A stretch of DNA of 64,000 nt from Chlorobaculum tepidum TLS (GCF_000006985.1 NC_002932.3:395501-459500); one strand, 5' to 3'; numbered from the stretch's first letter, positions 41,469-51,229 are shown. Notes: generated by a model from the sequence alone, not told the origin. Numbers and translations: made by a program.

Positions 41469-43418
41469 ATGAAAAGAAAATATTTCCCGTTTTCGGCCAT
41501 TCTCGGCCAGGAGGATCTCAAAAAAGCGTTGCTGCTCAATGCCGTCAATCCCCGCATTGGCGGTGTGCTGGTGCGCGGCGAGAAGGGCACGGCCAAATCG
41601 ACCGCCGTCCGGGCGCTCGGCGCACTGCTTGCCGCAGCGAGGAACGGCAGCGGTGGTGAAGGCGAGGTGGTCGTGACGCTGCCGCTCAACGCCACCGAGG
41701 AGATGGTGGCCGGAGGCATCGATTTCCAGCAGACCATGAAGGAGGGGCGGCGCGTATTCCAGCCGGGCCTGCTCGCCAAAGCCCACAAGGGGATTCTGTA
41801 TGTCGATGAAGTGAACCTGCTTGATGACCATCTGGTCGATATCGTCCTCGATGCGGCTTCCTCCGGCGAGAACCGCGTCGAGCGCGAAGGGATCACCCTC
41901 AGCCATCCCTCCCTTTTCGTGCTGGCCGGTACGATGAATCCCGAGGAGGGCGAGCTGCGCCCGCAGTTGCTCGACCGTTTCGGACTCTGCGTGGAGGTGC
42001 GCGGCGAGGCCGATCCAGCGCTTCGCGTCGATCTGATGTTGCGCAGGGAGGCGTTCGACCGTGAGCCTGAAGAGTTTTCGGAGAGGTATCGTGCCGAGGA
42101 GGAGCGGCTTGGGCGAACTATTGCCGATGCGCAGTCGCTTCTGCCGTCAGTCAGGATTCCGTCGCATTTGCGCGGCTTCATTTCGGAGCTGTGCCGGAAC
42201 AGCAATGTCGCCGGGCACCGGGCAGACCTGGTGATCGAGCAGGCGGCGCGGGCCAACGCCGCTCTGCGCGGGTCGCGCGAGGTGTCGGTGGAGGATGTCA
42301 CGAAGGTCGCGGGCTTTGCGCTCGTGCATCGCCGCCGCGATCCGGTTCCGCCGCCCGAACAGAAGCCGCAGGAGCCGGAGCGCCAGGAGGAGCAGTCGCG
42401 TGACGAGCAGTCCCGGCAGGAGAAGCCGGAAGAGCGTGGCGATGAGCCGCAGCAGCCACAGGAGGGCGACGACAGGCGGGACGGCAACGACGATTCCGGC
42501 AATGAAGAGAGGTCGCAGCCAGAAAACAGGGATGCCGCCGAACAGCAGGAGCGGCCCGATAACGAAGGTCAGGACGAGCTGTTCAGCATCGGCCAGTCCT
42601 TTCGTGTTCGCAGCATCGCCACTCCGAAAGATCGCAAGATGCGGCGCGGCTCCGGAAAGCGTTCGCGGTCGCGGGTTTCGCAGAAGCAGGGGCGCTATAC
42701 CAAGAGCACCATGCCGCGCGGCAACAACGACATAGCGCTCGACGCCACGCTCAGGGCCGCCGCGCCGTTCCAGCGCCATCGTGAAAACCCCAACGGCATG
42801 GCGGTGGTGTTGCAGAACGAGGATATCCGCGAAAAGATCAGGGAGAAGCGCCTCGGCAACCTGCTGATTTTCGTGGTCGATGCGAGCGGTTCGATGGGCG
42901 CGCGGGGCCGCATGGCCGCCTCGAAAGGGGCGGTCATGTCGCTCTTGCTCGACGCTTACCAGAAGCGCGACAAGCTGGCGATGGTCTCGTTCCGCAAGAA
43001 TGAGGCGTTCGTCAATCTGCCGGTCACCTCCTCCATCGAGCTTGCCGCCCGGATGCTCAAGGAGATGCCGGTGGGCGGGCGCACCCCCTTTTCCGCCGGT
43101 CTGCTCAAGGGGTACGAAATCGCTCAAAACTATCTCCGCAAAGAGCCGGGCGGACGACCGCTTATCATCCTTGTCACCGACGGCAAAGCGAATCGGGCCA
43201 TCGGGCAGGGCAAGCCGCTCGACGAAGTGTTCACCATCTCCGAAAAGATTTCCCGCGAGGAGCGAATCCGCTTTCTCGTCGTCGATACCGAAGAGCCTGG
43301 TCTGGTCACTTTTGGTCTCGCCAAAAAAATCGCCGGTCTGCTCGATGCCTGGTACTACCGCATCGACGACTTGCGTGCAGACACCCTTGTTTCCATCGTA
43401 AAAACCATGATGCCATGA
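41469..43418 (+). CDS. ChlD/BchD-like chelatase subunit with AAA and VWA domains
   Basis: A 649-residue AAA-VWA protein. The AAA part keeps an intact Walker A (GEKGTAKST, 37-45) and Walker B ([12 protein letters not shown]), unlike many magnesium-chelatase D subunits in which these are degenerate. A Pro/Glu/Asp/Arg-rich linker spans about 300-370. The C-terminal VWA domain has the MIDAS motif VVDASGSMGA beginning near Asp471. In class I chelatases this subunit bridges the AAA ring and the large CobN/ChlH subunit. The stop overlaps the ATG of the ChlI-like gene. Confidence 0.9.
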   Translation: MKRKYFPFSAILGQEDLKKALLLNAVNPRIGGVLVRGEKGTAKSTAVRALGALLAAARNGSGGEGEVVVTLPLNATEEMVAGGIDFQQTMKEGRRVFQPGLLAKAHKGILYVDEVNLLDDHLVDIVLDAASSGENRVEREGITLSHPSLFVLAGTMNPEEGELRPQLLDRFGLCVEVRGEADPALRVDLMLRREAFDREPEEFSERYRAEEERLGRTIADAQSLLPSVRIPSHLRGFISELCRNSNVAGHRADLVIEQAARANAALRGSREVSVEDVTKVAGFALVHRRRDPVPPPEQKPQEPERQEEQSRDEQSRQEKPEERGDEPQQPQEGDDRRDGNDDSGNEERSQPENRDAAEQQERPDNEGQDELFSIGQSFRVRSIATPKDRKMRRGSGKRSRSRVSQKQGRYTKSTMPRGNNDIALDATLRAAAPFQRHRENPNGMAVVLQNEDIREKIREKRLGNLLIFVVDASGSMGARGRMAASKGAVMSLLLDAYQKRDKLAMVSFRKNEAFVNLPVTSSIELAARMLKEMPVGGRTPFSAGLLKGYEIAQNYLRKEPGGRPLIILVTDGKANRAIGQGKPLDEVFTISEKISREERIRFLVVDTEEPGLVTFGLAKKIAGLLDAWYYRIDDLRADTLVSIVKTMMP

Positions 43419-44458
43419 AAAAGAACTACACCTATCCCTTTACGGCCATTGTCGGTCAGGAAGAGATGAAGCTCGCGCTGATTCTCAACATCATCAATCC
43501 GGCCATCTCCGGCGTGCTCATCCGCGGCGAGAAGGGGACGGCCAAATCGACCGCCGTCCGGGCGCTGGCCGATATTCTGCCGGAGATCGAGGTGATTGCC
43601 GGAATTCCCTTCAATCTCGCGCCCGACGAGGATGACGAAACGATCCGCGAGTGCTTTACGGTGACGGGTCACGCTATGCCCGATCCGGACAACCTCGAGG
43701 TTACCATGCACAAGGTGCAGGTGGTCGAGCTGCCGGTGGGCGCGACCGAGGATCGTGTGGTCGGCACACTCGATCTCGAACATGCGCTCAAGACGGGCGA
43801 AAAGCGCATCGAGCCGGGCCTTCTCGCCGCCGCGCACCGGGGCATTCTGTATGTCGATGAGGTGAACCTGCTTGATGACCACGTGGTTGATGTGCTGCTC
43901 GACTCGGCGGCGATGGGGGTGAACACTATCGAGCGCGAAGGGGTCTCCTTTTCCCACCCGGCCCGTTTCACGCTGGTTGGCACCATGAACCCGGAAGAGG
44001 GTGAGCTGCGTCCGCAGTTGCTCGACCGCTTCGGACTCTGCGTTCACGTCGGCGGCATCGCTGATCCGCAGGATCGCGTGACGGTCATGGAGCGCCGTTT
44101 CGCTTTCGAACAGGATCAGGAGCGCTTCTGCAGCGAGTGGCAGGGTGAATCGTCGAAGCTTGCTGAACGCATCGTCGCGGCACGCGAGCTTTATCCCTCC
44201 GTCACGATCAGCCGCGAGCACCTGCTTGGCATTGCCAAAAGCTGCCTCAAAGTGGGCGTTGACGGCCATCGCGGCGACATCATCATCATGAAGACCGCCA
44301 AGACCATCGCCGCCTGGGAGGGCCGTCATTGCGTCGGCAGCGACGACATCGACCGCGCCGTCGCCCTCGCGCTGCCCCACCGCATCCGCCGCCAGCCGTT
44401 GCAGGACATGGTGATGGATGTCGGCTCGTTGCTGGGGTCAAAGTGCACGACCAACTAA
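43415..44458 (+). CDS. ChlI/BchI-like chelatase AAA ATPase subunit
   Basis: A 347-residue AAA+ motor subunit. It has [19 protein letters not shown] (Walker A), the [19 protein letters not shown] insertion loop typical of Bch[16 protein letters not shown] (Walker B), and the sensor regions [20 protein letters not shown] and [16 protein letters not shown]. It should form the hexameric ATPase ring that drives metal insertion by the CobN-like subunits. It closely resembles the AAA half of the neighbouring ChlD-like protein. A separate magnesium-chelatase bchI is expected elsewhere in a phototroph; context assigns this copy to the CobN complex. Confidence 0.9.
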   Translation: MKKNYTYPFTAIVGQEEMKLALILNIINPAISGVLIRGEKGTAKSTAVRALADILPEIEVIAGIPFNLAPDEDDETIRECFTVTGHAMPDPDNLEVTMHKVQVVELPVGATEDRVVGTLDLEHALKTGEKRIEPGLLAAAHRGILYVDEVNLLDDHVVDVLLDSAAMGVNTIEREGVSFSHPARFTLVGTMNPEEGELRPQLLDRFGLCVHVGGIADPQDRVTVMERRFAFEQDQERFCSEWQGESSKLAERIVAARELYPSVTISREHLLGIAKSCLKVGVDGHRGDIIIMKTAKTIAAWEGRHCVGSDDIDRAVALALPHRIRRQPLQDMVMDVGSLLGSKCTTN

Positions 44459-44477
44459 TCGTCAAATCCGTACCAAC

Positions 44478-47400
44478 GTGATCACTATCGCTTATTATAA
44501 CAACATCCACAGTTCGGCCATCTGGCATCAGCTGGCGGCTGTGGTTCGTGACGAGGGCATCGAGCTGCTCTCTTTCGGCTTCGGCGGAGAGCAGGCTTTT
44601 GTCGAGCGCCTCGATAACGGCTCCATCGACCTGCTGCTGGTCAACGTGCCGCCGGAAGCGCCCGGTTTGCCGGGGCTGCTTCCGAAGATGATGCAGGTCC
44701 CCGGAAGGGTCGCTCTGCATCCGGGATTGCCGGAGAGCTTCTCCACGGTTGACGACGCGGAGCTCCGGACACTCCGCGACTATTTTGGCGTGCTCTCACA
44801 AGAGAACTACCTGAACGGCCTGCGCCGCCTTGCCGGTCTCGACCACGAGCCTTGCCGCGTGGTCAGCACGACCGGTATCTATCATCCCGGAAGCGACCGC
44901 TTCTTCGAGAGCGCCGAAGAGTACGCTTCATGGTTACGGGGAACGGAGCGGTGGAGTGAAAATGCTCCGGTTGCCGGGATTATCATGCACTACAACCTTC
45001 TGGCCGAGACCAACCACGCTGATGTTGATGCACTCGTCGAGGCGCTTTCTGAAGCGGGTATCGTGCCGTTTTGCGTCTTTTTCGACAGCGAGGCGGCCAT
45101 GTTGCAGGAGAATCGCTACCCCTGGCATCGCCTTTTCACCTCCGGTGAGTTGCGCCCCGATGTGGTGCTGAACTTCCTGCTTGGGCGGCTGCTCGCGACG
45201 CCCGAAGAGCGCCATGTTCTGCAGTCCCTCGACGTTCCGGTCATCCAGCTTCTCCGCAACTTCATGCTCTCGCCTGAAGAGTGGCTCGCCGATCCGGTCG
45301 GCATCAGCGCCATGTCCCTGACCCACTCACTGGTGCAGCCGGAGATGTTTGGCGCCATCGATCCGGTCATGGTGTCAGGAATGATTCGCAAGCCCGGCGA
45401 CCCGTTTACGCTTCGAACCGCCGTTCCAATCGATGACCGGATTGCAATGATCGCCAGGCGCGTCAGGCGGTGGGCGCGCCTTCGCCATGCGTCTAACGCT
45501 GAAAAAAGGATCGCCATTATGCTCCACAACAATCCCTGCAAGGGGGTCGAGAGCACCATTGGCATGGCCGCCGGTCTCGATACCTTCGAGAGCCTGCTCT
45601 CGCTGCTCCGGCGGATGCAGCAAGAGGGGTACGACACGGGCGAGCTGCCGGAGTCGGGCAAGGCGCTGCTCGACCTTATACAAGACCGCAAAGCGCTGCT
45701 CGAATTCCGCTGGACGACCGCCGACGAGATCATGCGCAAGGGCGGCGTCTTGCACGCAATGCACGAAGAGGAGTACCGCGAGTGGTTCGACGGGCTCGAC
45801 GCCGGCGTGCGCGAGCGTGTGGATGCCGACTGGGGCGTCTTTCCGGGCGAGGGGATGGCGCTCGAAGTCAATGGCAAACCGGCGCTGCTCATCACCGGCT
45901 TGCGTTTCGGCAAGGTGCTCGTGATGCCGCAACCGAAGCGCGGCTGCTACGGCGCTCGCTGCGACGGCGAGGTGTGCCGCATTCTGCACGACCCCAACAT
46001 CACGCCGCCGCACCACTGGCTGGCCACTTACAGTTGGGTGCAGAAGGAGTGCGATGCCGTCATCCATTTTGGCACGAGCGGCGCGCTGGAATATCTGCCC
46101 GGCAAGCGGGCCGTGCTCTCCGGCAACTGCTTCAGCGACATCTCGCTCGGCGATCTGCCGAACATCTATCCCTACATCATGGATGTGCCCGGCGAGGGGA
46201 TGACCGCCAAGCGCCGGGGCCGGGCCGTCATCATCGACCACCTCACGCCGGTCTATCGCCCTGCGGCCCTGACGCCGGAATTGCAGCGATTCGACGAGCT
46301 GCTGAATGAATTCCGCCGCACGGTGGATGGCAATGAAAAGGCGCGCATGGAGGCGTTGCAGGAGGAGCTGCTCGAGCTGGCTGTCAACTTGCGATTCCTG
46401 CCGGAAAATGCTACCACGGCTCACTTGCTCGACGAGGTCGAGCGCCTCTCGCGCAGGATCGGTCTGGTGAAGCAGTCGATGGTGCCCGACGGGATGCACC
46501 GGTTCGGCGAGCCTCCGCCGGTTGAGGGTGTCGCCTCCATGCTGACGGCTGCTCTGCCGCGACTCGGCGACGAGTATCCCTCCCTGGCCGAGGTTGCCGG
46601 GCTGCATCCAGGGCTCGGCGGCGACGACTTCATGAAAGCCTCCGAACTGTTCGCGGCACTGCTCGATCCTTCTCAGGGCGAACAGGCCATCCGCGACGCT
46701 GCCGAGGCCTTGCCGGATGCGCTCAAGGCGTGGTGTCTGAAAACCGCCGAGGGGATCGGGCGGGCAGGCGACGAACTGACCAACGTCATCCGGGCGCTCT
46801 CCGGGCGCTACATCGAAGCCGGTCTCGGCGACGCCCCCTCTTCTGGCAAGGCCGACGTGCTGCCCACCGGCAGGAACTTCTACGCTGCCGACATCATGAC
46901 CATGCCAACCGAAACCGCATGGACAATCGGTTCGGGCATGGCCGACATGGTGCTGCAAAAATTCCATCGAGAGGAGGGGCGCTTTCCCGAAAGCATCGGC
47001 ATGAGCCTCTGGAGCTCGGATGCCTTCAAATCGGACGGCGAACTGCTTTCGCAAATCTTTGCCCTCATGGGGGTCAGGCCGGTGCGGCAATCGAATGGCA
47101 GGGTGAACGGTATCGAGGTGATCCCGCTCGACGAGCTGACGGTGAGTATCGACGGCGTCTCGATGCCGAGGCCGAGGATCGACGTGACCATCGAAACCAG
47201 CAGCATCGTCCGCGACATGGTGCCGCACTTCCTTGCGCTGATCGACAAGGCGGTCGCCGCCGTCAGCGCCCTTGAAGAGGAGTCGCCGGAAATGAACTTC
47301 GTGCGCAAGCACACGCTCGAACAGCTTGCCGCTTTGCAGGAGTCCCACGCCGAACAGATGGACGCTTCGCTCATGCAGCGCCTGTCACTCTACCGCGTCT

Positions 47401-48230
47401 TTTCATCGCCACCCGGCGCCTATGCCAACGGCGTGGCGCTCGCGCTCGACGCCTCGGCCTGGAACGACCGGCGCGATCTGGCCGAAACCTATATCAACCA
47501 CTCAGGCTACGCTTATGGCGGCGAGCAGCTCGACCACGGCGTAAAGGCGTACGGCGTGTTCAGCAGGCAATTGGCCAAAGTCGAAGTCTCCTTCATCAAG
47601 CAGACCTCCGAAGAGTACGACGCGCTCGACTGCGGCTGCTACGCGGCCAGCGCCGGGGGAATGGCTGCCGCCGCGCAAGTGCTCTCCGGCAAACCGGCGA
47701 AGACCTGGTGGGCCGACGCCACCCGCCCCGGCAATCCCGACATTCGCGACTTTCGGGAAGAGGCCGAACGCGCTGTCCGGGCCAAGCTCTGCAACGAGTC
47801 GTGGATCGCTTCGATGAAAGAGCACGGTTTTCAGGGTGCGCAGGGGTTCGCATCGCGGATCAACAACCTCTTCAAATGGAGTGCCACGACGGGCGAAGTC
47901 GAGACCTGGGTGTTCGAGCGTGTCGTCGAGACCTTCGTGCAGAACGACGAGAACCGCGAGTGGATTCGCCAGCAGAACCCTTATGCGCTCGAAGAGATCA
48001 CCCGCCGCCTGCTCGAAGCCGAAGCACGCGGCCTCTGGGAAGCTCGGCCCGATCTGCTCGAAGCGGTGCGGCAGGCGGCGCTCTCCATCGAGGGCGACCT
48101 CGAAGAGCGCATCGGCGATGTTGACGAATCGTTCCAGGGAGGCCGCATCGACATTTTCACCGGTAAAGACGTAGAACGCTGGAAACAGGAGTGGCGTCTT
48201 GGCGTCGATTCTTCGGAAAAGAAGCAGTAA
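44478..48230 (+). CDS. CobN-like chelatase large subunit 2, variant active-site motif
   Basis: A ~1250-residue CobN/ChlH-family protein. Family blocks are RIAIMLHNNPCKGVESTIGMA, DTFESLLSLLRRMQQEGY, DPNITPPHHWLATYSW and the GDLPNIYPYIMDVPGEGMTAKRRG stretch. The catalytic block reads IHFGTSGALEYLPGK: where CobN1 has KHG and ChlH has M/T-HG, this protein has Thr-Ser-Gly, so the usual His is Ser534. It has clearly diverged from CobN1. The start is a GTG at 44478, 19 bases after the ChlI-like stop, without a strong Shine-Dalgarno. The frame above it is a shadow. It could be a specialised dechelatase, a scaffold, or a subunit for another metal or ring. Confidence 0.85.
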   Translation: MITIAYYNNIHSSAIWHQLAAVVRDEGIELLSFGFGGEQAFVERLDNGSIDLLLVNVPPEAPGLPGLLPKMMQVPGRVALHPGLPESFSTVDDAELRTLRDYFGVLSQENYLNGLRRLAGLDHEPCRVVSTTGIYHPGSDRFFESAEEYASWLRGTERWSENAPVAGIIMHYNLLAETNHADVDALVEALSEAGIVPFCVFFDSEAAMLQENRYPWHRLFTSGELRPDVVLNFLLGRLLATPEERHVLQSLDVPVIQLLRNFMLSPEEWLADPVGISAMSLTHSLVQPEMFGAIDPVMVSGMIRKPGDPFTLRTAVPIDDRIAMIARRVRRWARLRHASNAEKRIAIMLHNNPCKGVESTIGMAAGLDTFESLLSLLRRMQQEGYDTGELPESGKALLDLIQDRKALLEFRWTTADEIMRKGGVLHAMHEEEYREWFDGLDAGVRERVDADWGVFPGEGMALEVNGKPALLITGLRFGKVLVMPQPKRGCYGARCDGEVCRILHDPNITPPHHWLATYSWVQKECDAVIHFGTSGALEYLPGKRAVLSGNCFSDISLGDLPNIYPYIMDVPGEGMTAKRRGRAVIIDHLTPVYRPAALTPELQRFDELLNEFRRTVDGNEKARMEALQEELLELAVNLRFLPENATTAHLLDEVERLSRRIGLVKQSMVPDGMHRFGEPPPVEGVASMLTAALPRLGDEYPSLAEVAGLHPGLGGDDFMKASELFAALLDPSQGEQAIRDAAEALPDALKAWCLKTAEGIGRAGDELTNVIRALSGRYIEAGLGDAPSSGKADVLPTGRNFYAADIMTMPTETAWTIGSGMADMVLQKFHREEGRFPESIGMSLWSSDAFKSDGELLSQIFALMGVRPVRQSNGRVNGIEVIPLDELTVSIDGVSMPRPRIDVTIETSSIVRDMVPHFLALIDKAVAAVSALEEESPEMNFVRKHTLEQLAALQESHAEQMDASLMQRLSLYRVFSSPPGAYANGVALALDASAWNDRRDLAETYINHSGYAYGGEQLDHGVKAYGVFSRQLAKVEVSFIKQTSEEYDALDCGCYAASAGGMAAAAQVLSGKPAKTWWADATRPGNPDIRDFREEAERAVRAKLCNESWIASMKEHGFQGAQGFASRINNLFKWSATTGEVETWVFERVVETFVQNDENREWIRQQNPYALEEITRRLLEAEARGLWEARPDLLEAVRQAALSIEGDLEERIGDVDESFQGGRIDIFTGKDVERWKQEWRLGVDSSEKKQ

Positions 48231-48264
48231 GAAAAAGTAGCAACTGACAATAAATAATTCAGTT

Positions 48265-48458
48265 ACGGTTTCCGGTGCCCGGTGGGGCGCCGGAATGAAA
48301 AGGGAACCCGGTGAAAATCCGGGACAGTGCCCGCTGCTGTGATCCTCCCGTCGGCCACAATCGGGTCGGCGGACGATCGCTTCCGATGAGGCCACTGGTT
48401 CGCGCCCGCGAACCGGGAAGGCCGGAAGCGAGGGGAGAGTCAGAAGACCTGCCGTAAT
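48265..48458 (+). promoter_or_regulatory. cobalamin riboswitch 3 (upstream of TonB-dependent receptor)
   Basis: GGTTTCCGGTGCCCGG begins the aptamer, followed by the core AAAAGGGAACCCGGTGAAAATCC, the B12 box ACAGTGCCCGCTGCTGTGA, a long peripheral hairpin region and the closing GAGTCAGAAGACCTGCCG. It lies between cobN-like gene 2 and the TonB receptor and gives the receptor its own B12 control. Confidence 0.95.
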
Positions 48459-48700
48459 GCAGTAAATGCTCCGGGAAGAGAGCGAATACGAACATGACAA
48501 CAAACAGCGCGATTGCCGCGTGTGGCCGGGCGGAGGCGACAAGATTCCGTCCGGCAGAAGCGAACGTTCCCTTTTCCTTACGGAAAAGGATCGTCAGGAG
48601 ACGCGGAAAACGATCAGCAGGTTGCCACATCCGTGATGGGCCGTGTGTGGATGACTTGCACAACACACAAAGAAACATTCCAACAACAATCCGTTTAATC
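48459..48700 (+). promoter_or_regulatory. leader between riboswitch 3 and TonB receptor
   Basis: About 240 bases with a strong CCTTTTCC-ttac-GGAAAAGG hairpin at 48570-48589 that lacks a T run. It may take part in the riboswitch expression platform or in translation control. The receptor frame is open through this stretch from ATG 48494, but the translated leader is not protein-like. Confidence 0.35.
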
Positions 48701-50833
48701 ATGAAAAGCAATTTTGTAAAGCCTTCGAAGTCATTCATCCGCATGGCAGGCCTGCTTGCCGTGCTCTCGACAGTCTGTCGTCCGGACGCTGCCGCAAAAG
48801 AAGTTGCCAAAACCGATTCGGCTGACTACGTAGCCGATGAAATCGTCGTCAGCTCAACCAGAACAGACGAAAAACTCAAGAACATCCCGCGCAAGGTCGA
48901 GGTGATTACCAGCAAGGATATTGAGGCGCTCGATCCCGATAATGCCACCGAGTTGCTGCAAAAAACTGCCGGTGTTGATGTGATCGAGTATCCGGGCGTG
49001 CTTTCTGGCGTATCGATGAGGGGCTTCGTGCCAAATTACGGTTCATATCTCAATCCCCAGTACGTTACCTATCTCCTTGATGGCCGCCCTCTTGGTACGT
49101 ACAATCTTGCCTCGGTAGATATGAACATGATCGAGCGGGTCGAGGTGATTAAAGGCCCATCATCGGCATTGTATGGATCGAAAGGAATGGGAGGCACCAT
49201 CAACTTTATTACAAAGAAATCCCGTGGCCCGATCAAGGGGACGGCCTCGCTCGGCTACGGAAGTTTCGAAACCTTCGAGGGCAATGCCGCCGTCGGCGGT
49301 TCGATCAGTGACCGGTTCGATTTCGATATCGGTTTCCGCTACTTCAATCAGGGCGAAGACTACAAGGTTGGAAAAAATACGCTCATATCGAATCCCGATC
49401 CGCAGATTCTCGAAAGGGACATTGATACGATGCACAACAGTACCTACTCGACCAATTCGGGCATGATGCGTGTCGGTTATCGGTTGAACGACAATTTCAG
49501 AGTCGATTTGCGCGGTGCGTTTTTCAATGCCCCATCCGTACATACCCCCGGCTCTATCTGGGGCTACTATGGTGAGGGTATGAAAGATGTGTATCGAAAA
49601 ACAGCAGATCTTTCGCTTACCGGTACGGCAGGACGTCACAGCATCAAATTCATGCCGTACTGGTCAAAAGACGAATCGAACAATCTCAAGCAAACCGAAG
49701 CTACACAGAATAAACCGAGTAAAATCTACCCGTATTACCTGGGAGATTTTGAGGAGTATGGCTTTCAGTTGCAGGATGTTATTGCTTTGGGCAACCACCG
49801 TATAACCGGCGGTTTGGATTATGATAACCAGACGTACAAAACCAGGCGGTACAGTGCACCGGATGTTGCCCAAAGACCGTATAGCGCTGACAGCAGAACT
49901 AGTGATTTTGGCCTGTTTACCCAAGCCGCGCTCTCTTTTCTTGATAATCGCCTGATTGTCACTCCCGGAGTCCGATTCGACGCAACGACATTCGGTTTGC
50001 TTGATACACCGCTTGTTCCCAATGTGAACACCGAAAAAGAGCATGACGGGTTTTTCAGTCCATCGCTGGCATTCCAGTACTCTTTTGTTCCCGAATTGAA
50101 AGTGCATTCGAGTATCGGACGAGCATTTGTCGCGCCTTCGGGGTTGCAGAAAGCTGGTGAATATGTTGACTCTTTTGGAAGAACGGTCAGGGGTAATCCC
50201 GATCTGGAGCCGGAAACAAGCCGAACGTGGGATGTCGGTCTGACCTGGAGTGACACGAAAAAAGGAGTGCGGGCCGATGTGACCTACTATGATACTGATT
50301 TTAAAGATTTTATTACGCAAGTACAGAGAACGGATGGCAGCACGACTTACATGACTTATGTCAATGCGGGAAGCGCGAAGATCAGGGGACTTGAGTTCGA
50401 GCTGTCCTACGACTTTGGAGCTTTGGCTGATTACCGCTACTCATTACGCTGCTTCGTAAACTATACGCATCAATTTGAGAATGATGTCACAATGGGTGGT
50501 GTTACGAGTCCAATGAAGTATGTGCGGGACGGTCTTGGTTCATTCGGCATCGAATATGACGATTTCCGGCTACTCAGTGCGCGACTCAGTGGTCGCTATC
50601 TGGGTACCAGTTATGAAGACAACTATTATCGATCGTATGGACGGTTACCGAATGTGTTAGTGATTAAAAACGAACCTGCATTAGTGTTTGATGCGACGGT
50701 TGGCATAAAGATCAACGCTCAGAACCGCGTCGATCTGATGGTCAAGAATCTTCTCGATGAAAACTATGCCGAAAAAACCGGCTACAACATGCCGGGCCGC
50801 TGGTACGGCATGAAATACATCGTCACCTTCTGA
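48701..50833 (+). CDS. TonB-dependent outer-membrane receptor, B12-regulated
   Basis: A 710-residue outer-membrane receptor for energy-coupled uptake, probably of a corrinoid (BtuB-like role inferred from riboswitch 3). The signal peptide covers about residues 1-30. A TonB box, DEIVVSSTR, lies near 46-54. The plug domain has KVEVITSKDIEAL, VSMRGF and IERVEVIKGPSSALYGSKGMGGTINF. The beta-barrel ends in a short strand MKYIVTF with terminal Phe. ATG 48701 was chosen because it starts the signal peptide. It is larger than E. coli BtuB (594 residues in the mature protein), so it could belong to the siderophore/heme receptor subgroup. Confidence 0.92.
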   Translation: MKSNFVKPSKSFIRMAGLLAVLSTVCRPDAAAKEVAKTDSADYVADEIVVSSTRTDEKLKNIPRKVEVITSKDIEALDPDNATELLQKTAGVDVIEYPGVLSGVSMRGFVPNYGSYLNPQYVTYLLDGRPLGTYNLASVDMNMIERVEVIKGPSSALYGSKGMGGTINFITKKSRGPIKGTASLGYGSFETFEGNAAVGGSISDRFDFDIGFRYFNQGEDYKVGKNTLISNPDPQILERDIDTMHNSTYSTNSGMMRVGYRLNDNFRVDLRGAFFNAPSVHTPGSIWGYYGEGMKDVYRKTADLSLTGTAGRHSIKFMPYWSKDESNNLKQTEATQNKPSKIYPYYLGDFEEYGFQLQDVIALGNHRITGGLDYDNQTYKTRRYSAPDVAQRPYSADSRTSDFGLFTQAALSFLDNRLIVTPGVRFDATTFGLLDTPLVPNVNTEKEHDGFFSPSLAFQYSFVPELKVHSSIGRAFVAPSGLQKAGEYVDSFGRTVRGNPDLEPETSRTWDVGLTWSDTKKGVRADVTYYDTDFKDFITQVQRTDGSTTYMTYVNAGSAKIRGLEFELSYDFGALADYRYSLRCFVNYTHQFENDVTMGGVTSPMKYVRDGLGSFGIEYDDFRLLSARLSGRYLGTSYEDNYYRSYGRLPNVLVIKNEPALVFDATVGIKINAQNRVDLMVKNLLDENYAEKTGYNMPGRWYGMKYIVTF

Positions 50834-50873
50834 GCCGGGCGCAGCAGATGATGGCATTCAATCTCATCAAAAA

Positions 50874-50897
50874 GGCAGTACTGGTGACGGTACTGCC
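50874..50897 (+). terminator. possible terminator of the TonB receptor transcript
   Basis: GGCAGTAC and GTACTGCC make a perfect 8-bp stem with an 8-base loop, followed by TCTTCTGCTTCTG, a T-rich but interrupted tract, 40 bases after the receptor stop. Confidence 0.55.
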
Positions 50898-50965
50898 TCT
50901 TCTGCTTCTGACGGTCTGCGGTTTTGAGTAAGCCAGGTTGGTAACAGGGCGACAGCTCGCCATCT

Positions 50966-51229
50966 TTATGGGACGATCGGGGTGTGCTTGGGATAGCCGA
51001 GGTGTTCATCCAGTTCACCTTCGAGTGCCTTTTCGATTAAGCGCTTTTTGAACTGGTCGAACAGGCCACCGTTGTCAAAAAGGGCTTGGGGGCTGCCGCT
51101 TTCTCGCAGAAGCTGCCCGATCAGCTCGCCCTGAATGTCCGGGGTCTTGTTTTTCTTTCTGGTCATAGTTTTGCTCCTTGTTACATGATAGGAAACTACG
51201 ACCGTTTACACACTTTATCTTACAGACCC
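50966..51229 (-). mobile_element. IS256-family insertion sequence remnant (left end and transposase N-terminus)
   Basis: A 67-residue frame (51166 to 50966) encodes the N-terminus of a Mutator/IS256-type transposase. It contains LFDQFKKRLIEKALEGELDEHLGYPKHTP, here given by its parts: LIEKALEGELDEHLGY is diagnostic. The frame ends abruptly after KHTPIVP, where normal transposases continue for about 330 residues. Upstream, 51205-51229 read on the minus strand is GGGTCTGTAAGATAAAGTGT, a typical IS256 terminal inverted repeat. The rest of the element, including its other end, is missing, so it cannot transpose by itself. Confidence 0.8.

Noticed and set aside
36925-48230. Assignment of the two large chelatase subunits as BchH-type magnesium chelatases
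   Set aside because: Motifs such as GKHGSLEWLPGK and PSEGTQAKRR are CobN-like, and all neighbours are B12-related. BchH-type genes would be expected beside bacteriochlorophyll genes.
50848-50931. Short frame encoding a hydrophobic 27-residue peptide after the TonB receptor
   Set aside because: It coincides with a perfect 8-bp hairpin that is better explained as a terminator.
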